From: Acrocarpospora corrugata
GTDB taxonomy: Bacteria; Actinomycetota; Actinomycetes; Streptosporangiales; Streptosporangiaceae
Direction: 5' to 3'
Length of the DNA: 64,000 nt
Assembly: GCF_009687845.1 (NCBI RefSeq)
Contig: NZ_BLAD01000048.1
Location: 58,823-122,822 of the forward strand
A program made the translations under genes and the position numbers. Below are positions 55,868 to 64,000 of this stretch, piece by piece (the stretch's first letter is position 1; each line of letters starts with the position of its first letter). Below the pieces are notes generated by a model. That model worked only from the letters and a program-made list of their open reading frames with translations, was not told the origin of the DNA and ran no database searches.

Positions 55868-56040
55868 CGCCGGGACACAGGCCGCCGCCGTACCTCCTTC
55901 GGCCGCCGCCCGGGAGCCTGGTCGGGAGTCTGATCGCCGCGCCGTTTCCGCATGACCCACCAGGCCACGCCGAGTATGACCAGCCCGAACGGCGTCTTGG
56001 ACAGCCATCGCGTCACGAAAAGCTGAAATATCCTCTTCAT
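55864..56040 (-). CDS. Small 58-aa membrane protein, unknown
   Basis: ATG 56040 to TAA 55864 encodes 58 residues: a short amphipathic start MKRIFQLFVTRWL, one hydrophobic segment FGLVILGVAWWVM, then a highly basic tail ending VRRRPVSRR. Composition fits a single-pass membrane peptide with the positive tail in the cytoplasm. The stop codon overlaps that of the STAS gene. The SD is poor, so expression is not certain, but the hydrophobic-then-basic layout is unlikely by chance. Confidence 0.55.
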   Translation of the reverse strand: MKRIFQLFVTRWLSKTPFGLVILGVAWWVMRKRRGDQTPDQAPGRRPKEVRRRPVSRR

Positions 56041-56083
56041 AAGCGGATTACTGCCCAGGAAAATCCACCCCGAACGGAACGAA

Positions 56084-56114
56084 GCCGCGACACCGGGTGG
56101 ATCGGTGCCGCGGC
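56084..56114 (-). terminator. Terminator after the xylanase gene
   Basis: GCCGCGACACC and GGTGCCGCGGC form an 11-bp stem with one mismatch and a 9-nt loop, just beyond the xylanase stop on the minus strand. Confidence 0.6.
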
Positions 56115-56130
56115 CCCGCGTCAGTAGGAC

Positions 56131-57324
56131 CTATCTCCTCGGATTCTGCTGAATCCGCGGCTGCACGTACGGCGGCCCCGAGAAGATCAGATCAGCCTTG
56201 ATCGAGTTGTACGCCCGCTTGGGCTGGTAGCTCTCGTCATAGAGGGTGGCCAGCCCCTCCGGCGGGTTGGTGAACCAGGTCGGCACCCACGAGTGCTTGT
56301 CCGTGAATCCCCACACCGTGTACGACAGGCAGTGCCGGTTGGCCAGGCACGCCTGCATCAGCACGCTGTAGTTGCCGGCCGACGCCTGCAGGCGCGGGTT
56401 GATCTCGTTGGAGTCGCCCGCCTGCACGCCCGCCGTCATCTGGCTGCGCACGTCGACCTCGGTGAACGCGGTCGCCAGCCCCAGGTCCGAGAAGGCGTCC
56501 AGCGCCTCCTTCACCTGGAAGGCGTCGTAGTTGCCGTACTGGGTGCCCAGGTGGCCCTGGCTGCCGACGCCGTCGATCGGGACGCCGCTCTGGCGGAGCT
56601 GCTTGGCCATCTTGTAGACGTACCAGGTCTTGTCCGACAGGCCCTTGTCGCCGAAAGCTTCAAGGTTGTAGTCGTTGTAGAACAGCAGCGCGCTGGGGTC
56701 GGCGGCCCGCGCCCACCGGAACGCGTCCGCGATGTACCCGGCGCCCAGGTGCTGCGCCCAGAACCCCTTCAGGTGGATCTCCGCCGGGGTGTCCCACGGG
56801 TCGCTCGCGGCCTCGTTGACCACGTCCCACTGCCAGATCTTGCCCTTGTACCGCTTGACCACATTGGTGATGTGCTTCTTCAGCAGGTCACGCAGCTGCG
56901 CCGTGGTGATGGTCCCGTTGGCGACGCCCTCGGTCAGCCAGGCCGGCAGCTGGTTCTGCCAGACCAGCACATGCCCGCGCACCTTCTGGTTGTTCCGCTT
57001 GGCGAACTCGATGAGCTTGTCCGCCGGCGCCCAGTCGTAGGTGCCCCGGGTGGGCTCCAGACTCTCCCACTTCATGACGTTCTCGGCCGTGACCGTATTG
57101 AACTGCGACGCGACGAGCTGCCGGTACTGCGGGTCGTTGGCGTCGTCGAGCGCCGCCATGTCCACCGCCGTCCCGATGTAGAGACCGTGCCGCGCGCCCA
57201 GCGCACGCAGGCTCTGCTCCGACGGATCGGCCGGGGTACTCCCCGCCGATACCGGAACCGCATTCAGCGTGCCCGCCAGCACCACCGCAACGGCGCTGGC
57301 TAACACAAGACGCCTCAACCTCAT
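56131..57324 (-). CDS. Secreted GH10 endo-1,4-beta-xylanase
   Basis: A 397-aa exported glycoside hydrolase. Signal peptide about 1-27 (LVLASAVAVVLAGTLNAVPVSA). The GH10 barrel has the acid/base Glu at about E171 in WDVVNEA and the nucleophile at about E289 in ATAFTEVDV. HVLVWQNQLP and the tryptophan-rich end TVWGFTDKHSWVP are typical. No carbohydrate-binding module is attached. It cuts internal xylan bonds outside the cell. SD GGAAGGA precedes the ATG at 57324. CGAAA/TTTCG sites upstream suggest xylan-responsive repression. Confidence 0.95.
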   Translation of the reverse strand: MRLRRLVLASAVAVVLAGTLNAVPVSAGSTPADPSEQSLRALGARHGLYIGTAVDMAALDDANDPQYRQLVASQFNTVTAENVMKWESLEPTRGTYDWAPADKLIEFAKRNNQKVRGHVLVWQNQLPAWLTEGVANGTITTAQLRDLLKKHITNVVKRYKGKIWQWDVVNEAASDPWDTPAEIHLKGFWAQHLGAGYIADAFRWARAADPSALLFYNDYNLEAFGDKGLSDKTWYVYKMAKQLRQSGVPIDGVGSQGHLGTQYGNYDAFQVKEALDAFSDLGLATAFTEVDVRSQMTAGVQAGDSNEINPRLQASAGNYSVLMQACLANRHCLSYTVWGFTDKHSWVPTWFTNPPEGLATLYDESYQPKRAYNSIKADLIFSGPPYVQPRIQQNPRR

Positions 57325-57421
57325 CGAACATCCTTCCGACCCGAGGGCGTGCCTTGCACCGACTCAATGACCTTGGGAGCGCAGGTCCGCTAACCGAACC
57401 CCGTTCCAGGGCCCAGCCAGC

Positions 57422-57463
57422 CGAAAGTGATACCGAAATATTTCGCTACCGTGCCGAAACTTT
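57422..57463 (-). promoter_or_regulatory. Xylanase operator region with CGAAATATTTCG palindrome
   Basis: CGAAATATTTCG (57434-57445) is a perfect 12-bp palindrome, flanked by CGAAAG (57422-57427) and CGAAACTTT (57455-57463). Palindromes of the form CGAA(A)...TTCG occur upstream of actinomycete xylanase and xylobiose genes and bind LacI-type repressors such as BxlR (family knowledge). It lies about 110 bp before the xylanase start. Confidence 0.65.
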
Positions 57464-57498
57464 AAGGTAACCAACACGGACCGTCAACCACCGGAGCG

Positions 57499-58614
57499 CT
57501 ACCGCTTGGCCCTGCGGTAGGCGTCCAGGACGTCCTGCCGCAGCAGGTATCCGAATCCGGCCCGGTCAAGGCGCAGCCCGAGGGCGGCCGCGTCGGTGCC
57601 GAGCGCGGCGGCCGTATCCTGCACGTTCCAGTCGTGCTCGGCCAGCCTGGCGAGCAGGTAGCCGCGCCGGCACTGCGCCTCCGACAGCCGGAAGGTCTTC
57701 AGGTACGCCAGCCGCCCGGCCTCGTCCGTGATGGTCTCGCCGATGTGGTTCTCGCGCTGCCGCTCGAAGGAGGGCAGAAACCGCGCCAGGACGAAGCGGC
57801 CGAGCCGGTACACCTGCTGCACGCGCTCCGGCGAGCCCAGCAGGCCCGCCGCCATGACCGAGTCGTGGAAGGCGGCCCATTCACGCTCCTGTCGTACGGC
57901 CTGGCCGCGCAGATCCGCCAGCGAGGAGACCGTGGTCTCGTCGATCACGGCGGGGAAGTCCCTGGCGGGGTAGAACAGGGCGTAGTGGTGGATCAGCTCG
58001 CCGTACAGGTCCCGGACCAGCGTCGGATGCAGGGCCAGGTAGTCCTCGGGATGCGGCACCACGAAGGCGCTGGCCAGCGTGTCGCCGACGTAGAGCAGCA
58101 GCCCGCACTGCCCCGGGTAGATCTCGAAGACCCGAAGTGCGTCATCGAGCCCGCGAACCTGCGTACCGCTGTAGGCCTCCTCGGCTCGCGGCGAGAGCCC
58201 CTGCGCGATCGCCCGCCGCGACCACTCCTCCCAGACCACCGGCGGCCCGCCGAAGTGCAATGCGAGAAATCCTTCCAGTGCGAGATGCAGGGGCAGGAAG
58301 CGCAGCCGGTTCTTCACCTCCCGCCGCGCCAACCGCCGCCGTACCCGCACGCCGACGTGCCGCAACGGCTGCCCCAGCTGCGTGCCGTACGCGGCGGCCG
58401 GCGTCCCGTCATCGGTCCAGGACGCGACGAAAGCATGCGGAATGTACGCGGTGTACGCCGTCTTGTCCGGCAATGCCACCAATGACGGCTCATCACCGTA
58501 GATCTTGGCGTGCAGCCGCAGATCCCTGATCGGCTCCGCCCGTACCAGCGGGACCAGCCGAGCCGCCCCCCAGGTCTGCGCGGGCCGAGTCTCAAGCCCC
58601 GCGAAATCGATCAC
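57499..58614 (-). CDS. ARPP-2-like protein paired with TROVE/vWA protein
   Basis: A 371-aa protein. The N-terminal half (RPAQTWGAARLVPLVRAEPI, TPAAAYGTQL) resembles the ARPP-2 domain, described in predicted RNA-repair and RNA-damage gene neighbourhoods; it includes long stretches of unassigned sequence (YPGQCGLLLYVGDTL). The C-terminal 70 residues look like a helix-turn-helix (LAEHDWNVQDTAAALGTDAA). It starts at GTG 58614, overlapping the upstream TROVE/vWA stop (GTGA), so the two are translationally coupled. Name rests on pattern memory, not a search; function is unknown. Confidence 0.7.
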   Translation of the reverse strand: MIDFAGLETRPAQTWGAARLVPLVRAEPIRDLRLHAKIYGDEPSLVALPDKTAYTAYIPHAFVASWTDDGTPAAAYGTQLGQPLRHVGVRVRRRLARREVKNRLRFLPLHLALEGFLALHFGGPPVVWEEWSRRAIAQGLSPRAEEAYSGTQVRGLDDALRVFEIYPGQCGLLLYVGDTLASAFVVPHPEDYLALHPTLVRDLYGELIHHYALFYPARDFPAVIDETTVSSLADLRGQAVRQEREWAAFHDSVMAAGLLGSPERVQQVYRLGRFVLARFLPSFERQRENHIGETITDEAGRLAYLKTFRLSEAQCRRGYLLARLAEHDWNVQDTAAALGTDAAALGLRLDRAGFGYLLRQDVLDAYRRAKR

Positions 58615-59984
58615 CGCCGTGCCGCCCGATCCGCCAGATAGGCCCGCAACCCGGTCAGCCCGCTACGCCCCTCGGCGAAGCTCGCCAACTCCACCAGCGC
58701 GGGCAGATCCTCCGCGTCACGAATCCCCACTGTGGGCACCATCGGCGACAGCCGCCGCACGTCGAACTGCTCCGCGTCATAGACCGGGTTCAGATGCACG
58801 ACACTGACCTCCCCCATCGGATCCAGCTTCCGCCGCCAGACCCGCAACACCTCCCCGGCCAGCCCCGGCGGCGCGTTGTCCCACCCATCCGAAACGATGA
58901 CCAGCCGCTCCGGACGCAACTCCAGCGCATCGATGATCCGCTGCCCCAGCGGTGTGGCACCCACCGCCCGCACCCCCAGCGGATCCGAACGACGCGACAG
59001 CCACAGTCCCGTATAGGAACCAGCCAGCGCCTCCAGCAAGTAGTGGCACCCCAGCGCGACCGCCAGCGGCCGCCGCCGCTTCACCGGCGACCCATACGAG
59101 GAAAAACTGTCATCCAGCACCGCGACAACCTTCCCCCACGTCCCCGCCCGCGCCCCGGCCGCACGCGCAGCCGAAACCCGGAACGCCTCAGCGAACTCGG
59201 CGCCCCGCTCCGTAACCGGCCGGGAAAGCGCATAGGAAGCAAGCCGAACCAGCGGCATAGCCCCCAGATCGGCCCGAGTATCCACCCCACTCGCTTTCGC
59301 CGAATCCGCCAGCCGCAACCTCTCCAGCCGCGTCAACTGCGGAGCGATCCGCTCCAGAAACACTCCCCGGTCAATCCCCTGCCAAGCCGCGAACCCCTCC
59401 GCCACCGTATAAGGCAATTCATACAGTGCCGCCTTCTCATAGTGCGCCCGCCGCCACACCTCAAGAATCGGAATATCAAAACGCGACCGCCGCATCGGCG
59501 CGAAGAGAAAGTCGCCCAGCTCTCCCCCCACCCGCAGATGCGCATGCCGCACCGCCGCCTTCACCCCGGCCCGATACTTCACCGCGTCAAAGGCCAGATC
59601 CCTGCGCCCGGCCAGCCAGTCCCGAATAATCGCCCTGGTCCGACGGTTGTTGACCCCGTCCCGCCGCAGCTCCCGGAAGAGCCGATAAACCCGCGGCGGA
59701 CTCATCCGCGCCAGCCGCCAGGCGATCAGCCGTCCATCACCGACCCCCCGCTCCCGCAGCAGGTTCCGGATAATCATCGCCGCATTGTGATCGTTGATGT
59801 CCAGGGCCAGCGCCCCCGCATACAGATCCGGATAGTTACCCTGGATATATTGATGCAGAAAGTCCAGCGAAAGCCCCTGCTCAATCCCGGTGCTACGAAA
59901 TTCGCGCTGCCCAGTCGACGTGATCGCCGCATTCGCGAAAAGCAGCACGTCCTCGCACTCGATCAGCTCGGCATACGTGTCCAT
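58611..59984 (-). CDS. TROVE-like/vWA protein (Ro60/Rsr-like)
   Basis: A 457-aa protein. The first 270 residues are helical repeats like a TROVE ring (ANAAITSTGQREFRSTG, NDHNAAMIIRNLLRERG). The C-terminal von Willebrand A domain has a MIDAS of the form D-x-S-x-S at about D291-S295 (LDDSFSS). This is the layout of Ro60/Rsr proteins that bind Y RNA and misfolded RNA and feed RNA decay or repair. ATG at 59984 follows GAGGGG by 5 nt. Coupled to the ARPP-2-like gene. No Y RNA was recognised nearby. Confidence 0.78.
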   Translation of the reverse strand: MDTYAELIECEDVLLFANAAITSTGQREFRSTGIEQGLSLDFLHQYIQGNYPDLYAGALALDINDHNAAMIIRNLLRERGVGDGRLIAWRLARMSPPRVYRLFRELRRDGVNNRRTRAIIRDWLAGRRDLAFDAVKYRAGVKAAVRHAHLRVGGELGDFLFAPMRRSRFDIPILEVWRRAHYEKAALYELPYTVAEGFAAWQGIDRGVFLERIAPQLTRLERLRLADSAKASGVDTRADLGAMPLVRLASYALSRPVTERGAEFAEAFRVSAARAAGARAGTWGKVVAVLDDSFSSYGSPVKRRRPLAVALGCHYLLEALAGSYTGLWLSRRSDPLGVRAVGATPLGQRIIDALELRPERLVIVSDGWDNAPPGLAGEVLRVWRRKLDPMGEVSVVHLNPVYDAEQFDVRRLSPMVPTVGIRDAEDLPALVELASFAEGRSGLTGLRAYLADRAARR

Positions 59985-60256
59985 CGCACCCCTCAATGAA
60001 GACAGACCGGCCGGGGAATGGAGGCACGAACTGCGAAGCATCGCTTCAAAGGCGGTTTCCGGAAGTCACACCGAAGTCCCGCGGCCAGCCTGCCCCCGGA
60101 CGCTACCAGCCCCCCACCCAACCACGCGAAGGAATTACGCCAAAAGACCCAAAGACCCCAAACCCACCTTCACACTTGCCGCGCCTAAATGGTTTGCCCG
60201 CAGCTGGCGCGCACTGTGATGCTCGGCCGAGCAGGAACAGAGAGGAACCTGCCAAA

Positions 60257-61798
60257 TTGGCCATCACCGCATCCAGCAAGCCGTCCGAGTCCGAGCCGGA
60301 AGTCCGCACGGCGGCCGGCGTCCTGCGCGGCGGCAGGGAGGCGGGCCTGGCGGTCTTCCGCGGCATCCCGTTCGCCGAACCACCGGTCGGCGCCCTCCGT
60401 TTCGCCGCCCCGCAGCCAGTGCGCAGCTGGGACGGTGTACGCCCGGCGGTCGCCTACGGCCCGCCGCCCCCACAGTCCGGCCTCCTCGGAGGCCCCCAGG
60501 ACTCCGCCGGCGACGACTGGTTGACGATCAACGTCTGGACACCGGAACCGGATCCCGCGGCAGGGTTCCCGGTGATGGTCTGGATCCCCGGCGGCGGTTA
60601 CGTCGCGGGCAACTCCAGCCTCCCGGAATACGACGCCGGCCACCTGGCCAGGAGCGGAGTCGTGGTCGCCACCCTCAACTACCGTCACGGTATCGAGGGT
60701 TTCGCCCAGATCGACGGAGCCCCGGCCAACCGCGGACTGCTCGACCAGGTCGCGGCCTTGCAGTGGGTCCGGGACAACATCCGGATGTTCGGCGGCGACC
60801 CCGCCCGGGTCACACTCTTCGGCCAGTCCGCGGGCGGCGGATCGGTCGCCGCGCTACTCGCCATGCCACGCGCCATGCCACGCGCCGCCGGCCTCTTCCA
60901 CCGGGCGGTCGCACAGAGCGTGCCGGGAACGTTCTTCTCCCCCGAACTCGCCACCGACATCGCCGCCGCCTGCGCCGCCGAACTGGGCGTACGGCCCACA
61001 GTGTCCGGCCTGTCGGCCGTGGCCCCGGCCCTGCTGCCTGCCGCAGGCGACGCGATCTCCCACAAGGCGGCCCAGTGGCGAGAACCCTGGGGACAGATCA
61101 CCCACCGGCCGACACCGTTCGCACCGGTCGTCGACGGTGACGTCCTGCCCGCAACCCCGTGGCAGGCACTCGCCGACGGCGCCGCCCGGGACATCGCCCT
61201 CCTCGTCGGCCACACCCGCGACGAACACCGGCTGTTCAGCCTGATCGACGGCGTCCTCGGCCAGATCACCCACGAGCAGACCGAAACCGCTCTGCACATG
61301 CTCGCCCCCGGCCCGAACGGCACACACCGCTACCGGGAGGCATTCCCCGCCGCCACCGACGAGGAACTGTACGAACTGGTCAACGCGGACTGGCTGTTCC
61401 GCATGCCAAGCCTCCACCTAGCCGACGCGCAGCTCGCCGGCGGCGGCCAGGCCCACCTCTACGAACTGACCTGGTCAGCCCCGGCAATGGACGGCGCCCT
61501 CGGCGCCTGCCACGGCCTCGACGTACCACTCGTCTTTGGCAACCTGTCCAGCGGACAGACCGCCATGCTGATCGGCGACCCGCCCTACCCAGCGGCGGAA
61601 GAACTGTCCGCACAGATCCGCAGGTCGTGGACGGCGTTCGCCACTACCGGCGACCCGGGCTGGCCCCCATACGACACCGCCCACCGCCTCACACAGCTCT
61701 TCGACACACCATCGATGGTCACCGCCTACCCGGAAGAGCCCTCACGCCTCCTGTGGCAGAACCACACCTTCCCGGCGCTCCCCCTGCTAACGCGGTAA
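60257..61798 (+). CDS. Type B carboxylesterase/lipase
   Basis: A 513-aa alpha/beta hydrolase of the carboxylesterase type B family. N-terminal VFRGIPFAEPPVG and NVWTPEP are typical. The nucleophile elbow is FGQSAGGGSVAA, the acidic residue lies in TRDEHRLF, and His is in ACHGLDVPLVFGN. It hydrolyses carboxylic esters; no signal peptide is seen with the TTG start at 60257, which has AGAGGAA about 10 nt upstream. No in-frame ATG lies near the conserved start. Upstream gap 59985-60256 is shared with the divergent TROVE gene and holds no other gene. Confidence 0.9.
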   Translation: MAITASSKPSESEPEVRTAAGVLRGGREAGLAVFRGIPFAEPPVGALRFAAPQPVRSWDGVRPAVAYGPPPPQSGLLGGPQDSAGDDWLTINVWTPEPDPAAGFPVMVWIPGGGYVAGNSSLPEYDAGHLARSGVVVATLNYRHGIEGFAQIDGAPANRGLLDQVAALQWVRDNIRMFGGDPARVTLFGQSAGGGSVAALLAMPRAMPRAAGLFHRAVAQSVPGTFFSPELATDIAAACAAELGVRPTVSGLSAVAPALLPAAGDAISHKAAQWREPWGQITHRPTPFAPVVDGDVLPATPWQALADGAARDIALLVGHTRDEHRLFSLIDGVLGQITHEQTETALHMLAPGPNGTHRYREAFPAATDEELYELVNADWLFRMPSLHLADAQLAGGGQAHLYELTWSAPAMDGALGACHGLDVPLVFGNLSSGQTAMLIGDPPYPAAEELSAQIRRSWTAFATTGDPGWPPYDTAHRLTQLFDTPSMVTAYPEEPSRLLWQNHTFPALPLLTR

Positions 61799-61870
61799 GC
61801 GCCACTCAACCACGGCAACGCGCCAGCAACCTCAGGGCGCAGCCGTTGATTGATTACGGCCACACGTACC

Positions 61871-61905
61871 GTGCCGGTGACCCCGAAACACGGGATCACC
61901 GGCAC
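61871..61905. terminator. Bidirectional terminator between esterase and DUF1996 genes
   Basis: GTGCCGGTGACCCCG and CGGGATCACCGGCAC form a 15-bp stem with one mismatch and a 5-nt loop between converging genes. Confidence 0.85.
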
Positions 61906-61936
61906 GGCACCTAATGCGGAGGTAGCGACAGATTGG

Positions 61937-63412
61937 TCAGCGGCCCCAGCCCGGCGTGATGCCGCACTTGGCGCGTGCGTTGATGCAGACCTTCACGAGC
62001 GCACCGAGCTTCTCCGGCTTCCATGCGTTCATGAAGTCACCATGCATCGAGGACCCCAAGCCCGACGACAGCGCCAGACCGTCACCACCGAGCGAGTCGT
62101 ACCCGACCATGAGCGAAATGTTGGGGACCGCGACCGGATAAGCGCCGGAGCACCGGCCGTCCTTCGACCCCCCCATGTGCGACTTGTGGTCAGGCGAATC
62201 GATGTGCTTACCGTCCCAGCAGTCCTGGAACGTCAGCTGGTAGATCAAGTTGCCACCCGGCGCACACACAGGCCAGTTGCCGTCCGCGCTACGCCCGGTC
62301 TCCGCACTGCCGGCGCACCAGAACTGCCCACTGGCACCCTTCGGCGTCGCTACCTGCCGCTTCGCATCACCCTGCACCGCGACCAGACCCGGCGGGAACG
62401 GCACGACGTCCGCCGGATCCTTGAGCCGGGAGCCGTAGTACACCCGGAAGTTCTTGATCGGAACCGGCTTCCCATTACGCAGCATCTGCGGCACCCAGTA
62501 AGCGCTGTTGTCCCCAGGCGCATTGCAGTTCGTGGTACTCGCAAGCAGGTCTTCCGCCGTGGTGCTTGCCGTCACCTTCGGCCCGAAGAAGGTGTGCATG
62601 TGAGAGGCACCAGGCAAGCCCGGCAGCACAACCGGGTCATCCTTGGCCTCGTTGGACACCGCACAGTCGGTATGGAACTCAGGAACCCTCACGATTCCCG
62701 CAGGAACCGGTATGGGCGCCACCTTGTTGTATACGTCCAGAGCCTTCTTCCATTCAGCCTGGTTCACCGGCACCCAGCCAGCCCCAGACGCGGGAGTGGT
62801 CGGGGTTCCACTGGGCGTCGGCTTCGTCGGGGTCGGGGTCGGGGTCGGGGTCGGAGCCGACGTGGGGGTCGAGGTCCCCGAGCCAGTACCAAAGACCTGA
62901 AACTCCCACAACGAAACGCCATACCGACTGGACCGCTTGGTCGCGTACAACCGCACAAACCGTCCAGTGGCCGACACATTGATGGTCTGAACACCACCCT
63001 TACCCGCCGCAGTGGTGTACACCGTCTTCCAGGAGTCGCTACTGCTGGCCGCGGTCTGAATTTGGAACGCCGTAGCGTAGGCGTTCTCCCAGTTGATAAC
63101 GATCTTCTTGATGGCAGTGGACTTGCCAAGATCGACCGCAAGCCACTGCGGGTCACTGAACTTACTGGACCAGCGCGTACCAGCCTTCCCGTCAAAAGCG
63201 GCCGCAGGCGACAGATCACCGCGCTCCGCCGACGAGGCCATGGCGACCCGCCCCTGCGAGAGCGGCACCTCGGCCGCAACGGCCGGGAAGGTGACGCTCA
63301 CCACAGAAGCGCCCAGAAGCCCAGCAACAACACCAGCCATCGCCAGACGGCGCACCTGACGTACGGCGGACGCGCGTCCGGCTCGAATGCCGCGCGAGGC
63401 GGTAGTACTCAT
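61937..63412 (-). CDS. Secreted discoidin (F5/8 type C) plus DUF1996 protein
   Basis: A 491-aa exported protein. Signal peptide at about 1-47 with a long basic N-region. A discoidin/CBM32-like domain (about 50-175) has SSAERGDLSPAAAFDGKAGT and DPQWLAVDLG. A Pro/Thr linker with PTPTPT repeats follows. The DUF1996 domain (about 215-490) has FHTDCAVS, GASHMHTFFG and DCWDGKHIDSPDHKSHM, with conserved His, Asp and Cys that suggest a metal-dependent hydrolase or lectin-like site; function is unknown. ATG at 63412 chosen for the signal peptide; AAGGA lies 10 nt upstream. Confidence 0.88.
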   Translation of the reverse strand: MSTTASRGIRAGRASAVRQVRRLAMAGVVAGLLGASVVSVTFPAVAAEVPLSQGRVAMASSAERGDLSPAAAFDGKAGTRWSSKFSDPQWLAVDLGKSTAIKKIVINWENAYATAFQIQTAASSSDSWKTVYTTAAGKGGVQTINVSATGRFVRLYATKRSSRYGVSLWEFQVFGTGSGTSTPTSAPTPTPTPTPTKPTPSGTPTTPASGAGWVPVNQAEWKKALDVYNKVAPIPVPAGIVRVPEFHTDCAVSNEAKDDPVVLPGLPGASHMHTFFGPKVTASTTAEDLLASTTNCNAPGDNSAYWVPQMLRNGKPVPIKNFRVYYGSRLKDPADVVPFPPGLVAVQGDAKRQVATPKGASGQFWCAGSAETGRSADGNWPVCAPGGNLIYQLTFQDCWDGKHIDSPDHKSHMGGSKDGRCSGAYPVAVPNISLMVGYDSLGGDGLALSSGLGSSMHGDFMNAWKPEKLGALVKVCINARAKCGITPGWGR

Positions 63413-63666
63413 GGTGAATGAAGTCCTTGTCCGTCGAGGAGTCCTACAGGGTCCCTTCAGCAGCACTCACACGCGCCACCACACAGGAGACCCCCAGGTC
63501 ACCCCCAAATAACAAAAACCTCAGCCAACCTCAAAAATTTTGTCCGCCCGCAAACCCGAACCCCACGATCCCCACAGAAGCCGAAACCACGAACAAGCCC
63601 TCAACACATCAAGAAGCCAGCGTGATCCAATCCCCCTTCGACCCCCACGGCAACCGGGCCGGGGGC

Positions 63667-63769
63667 GTGGGGGCAGCGCCCCCACACCGGGGGGTCGGGG
63701 GGTCGTCCCCCCGTGTAAATGACGAAGGAGACCCGCGAAGCGAGCCCAAGCTCGCGACGACAGGTCTCC
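63667..63769 (-). terminator. Hairpin cluster downstream of tRNA-Ala
   Basis: Three hairpins: GGAGACC/GGTCTCC (63727-63769) enclosing GCGAGC/GCTCGC; GGGGGG/CCCCCC (63697-63712, 4-nt loop); and GTGGGGGC/GCCCCCAC (63667-63685, 3-nt loop). The first begins 11 bp past the tRNA on its strand and probably ends its transcript. The remaining gap 63413-63666 shows no gene; it holds the promoter of the DUF1996 gene. Confidence 0.6.
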
Positions 63770-63779
63770 CGTCTCCGAG

Positions 63780-63852
63780 TGGAGCTATGGGGATTCGAAC
63801 CCCAGACCCCCTCCATGCCATGGAGGTGCGCTACCAGCTGCGCTATAGCCCC
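63780..63852 (-). tRNA. tRNA-Ala (anticodon GGC)
   Basis: A 73-nt cloverleaf on the minus strand. Acceptor stem GGGGCTA pairs with TAGCTCC and includes the G3:U70 wobble that identifies alanine tRNAs. The anticodon loop ATGGCAT in stem CCTCC/GGAGG gives anticodon GGC. The T loop reads GTTCGAATC. CCA is not encoded; the discriminator is A. Confidence 0.96.
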
Positions 63853-63928
63853 GCACGTAGCCCCGCAGCGGTTTCCCGCGTGCGGTGCCACGCCAGTGTA
63901 TAGGACATCGGGGAGGAGGTTGTAACCG

Positions 63929-64000
63929 TTAACCCAGCGCGCGAGTCCGGGTGATCAGGTCGGCGAGTTCGGTCACGGCGGCGTCTTCGGTGGTGGCGGC
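63929..64000 (-). CDS. 3' end of an unidentified gene
   Basis: An open frame runs in from beyond the window edge and ends at TAA (63931-63929). The visible C-terminus is 23 residues, EDAAVTELADLITRTRALG at the end, helical in character. Too short to assign. It is upstream of and in the same direction as the tRNA. Confidence 0.4.
   Translation of the reverse strand, partial: AATTEDAAVTELADLITRTRALG

Overview
The window is GC-rich actinobacterial DNA with many GTG/TTG starts, dense divergent and overlapping genes, an ECF42-type sigma factor and a GuaB1-type enzyme. The pair at 20038-22674 looks like TmsB/TmsA, which make 10-methyl branched fatty acids. Together with secreted xylan- and sugar-active proteins, this suggests a mycelial soil actinomycete, possibly of the Streptosporangiales (inference; there is no rRNA here to confirm it).

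Layout. (1) 119-4540: cytochrome P450 and GMC alcohol oxidoreductase, divergent from an acyl-CoA ligase, with a 16-bp palindrome between them; this reads as a small oxidation-and-activation route. (2) 4635-7058: secreted CBM/FN3/sugar-dehydrogenase protein behind a long inverted repeat that covers its ribosome binding site. (3) 7062-19989: a lower-GC defence island holding an AAA ATPase plus S8 protease pair (IetAS-like), a type III-like restriction-modification pair, and a UvrD-like helicase fused to an Fe-S PD-(D/E)XK nuclease. (4) 20038-29810: tmsAB, a D-2-hydroxyacid dehydrogenase, a transmembrane Ser/Thr kinase, a CoA-transferase/racemase, a nitroreductase, a GyrI-like protein, guaB1 and a stress-type membrane protein. 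(5) 30096-37835: FKBP isomerase, ATP-dependent DNA ligase, RlpA-like protein, HxlR regulator and LUD protein, a DUF1707 protein, a 19-copy degenerate minisatellite, and an ECF42 sigma factor with its DGPF partner, whose best start is CTG. (6) 37836-47924: a murJ remnant, DUF4192, DUF4326, EI24, Maf, a CASTOR/POLLUX-like protein, DUF937, a collapsed two-component system and a CPBP protein with altered catalytic residues. (7) 47965-55867: an FtsH paralogue with a DUF1269 partner, a DUF3616 protein, a PTH2 hydrolase, an MFS transporter divergent from a GlxA-type regulator, and a STAS protein. (8) 55864-64000: a 58-aa membrane protein, a GH10 xylanase with CGAAA/TTTCG sites, a two-gene ARPP-2 plus TROVE/vWA RNA-repair-like operon, a carboxylesterase, a discoidin-DUF1996 protein, tRNA-Ala(GGC) and the 3' end of one more gene.

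The most notable parts are the defence island and the putative RNA-repair operon. Perfect hairpins between several convergent genes mark transcription unit ends. Three decayed loci (murJ, a histidine kinase/response regulator fusion, a GntR-like scrap) show active gene loss.
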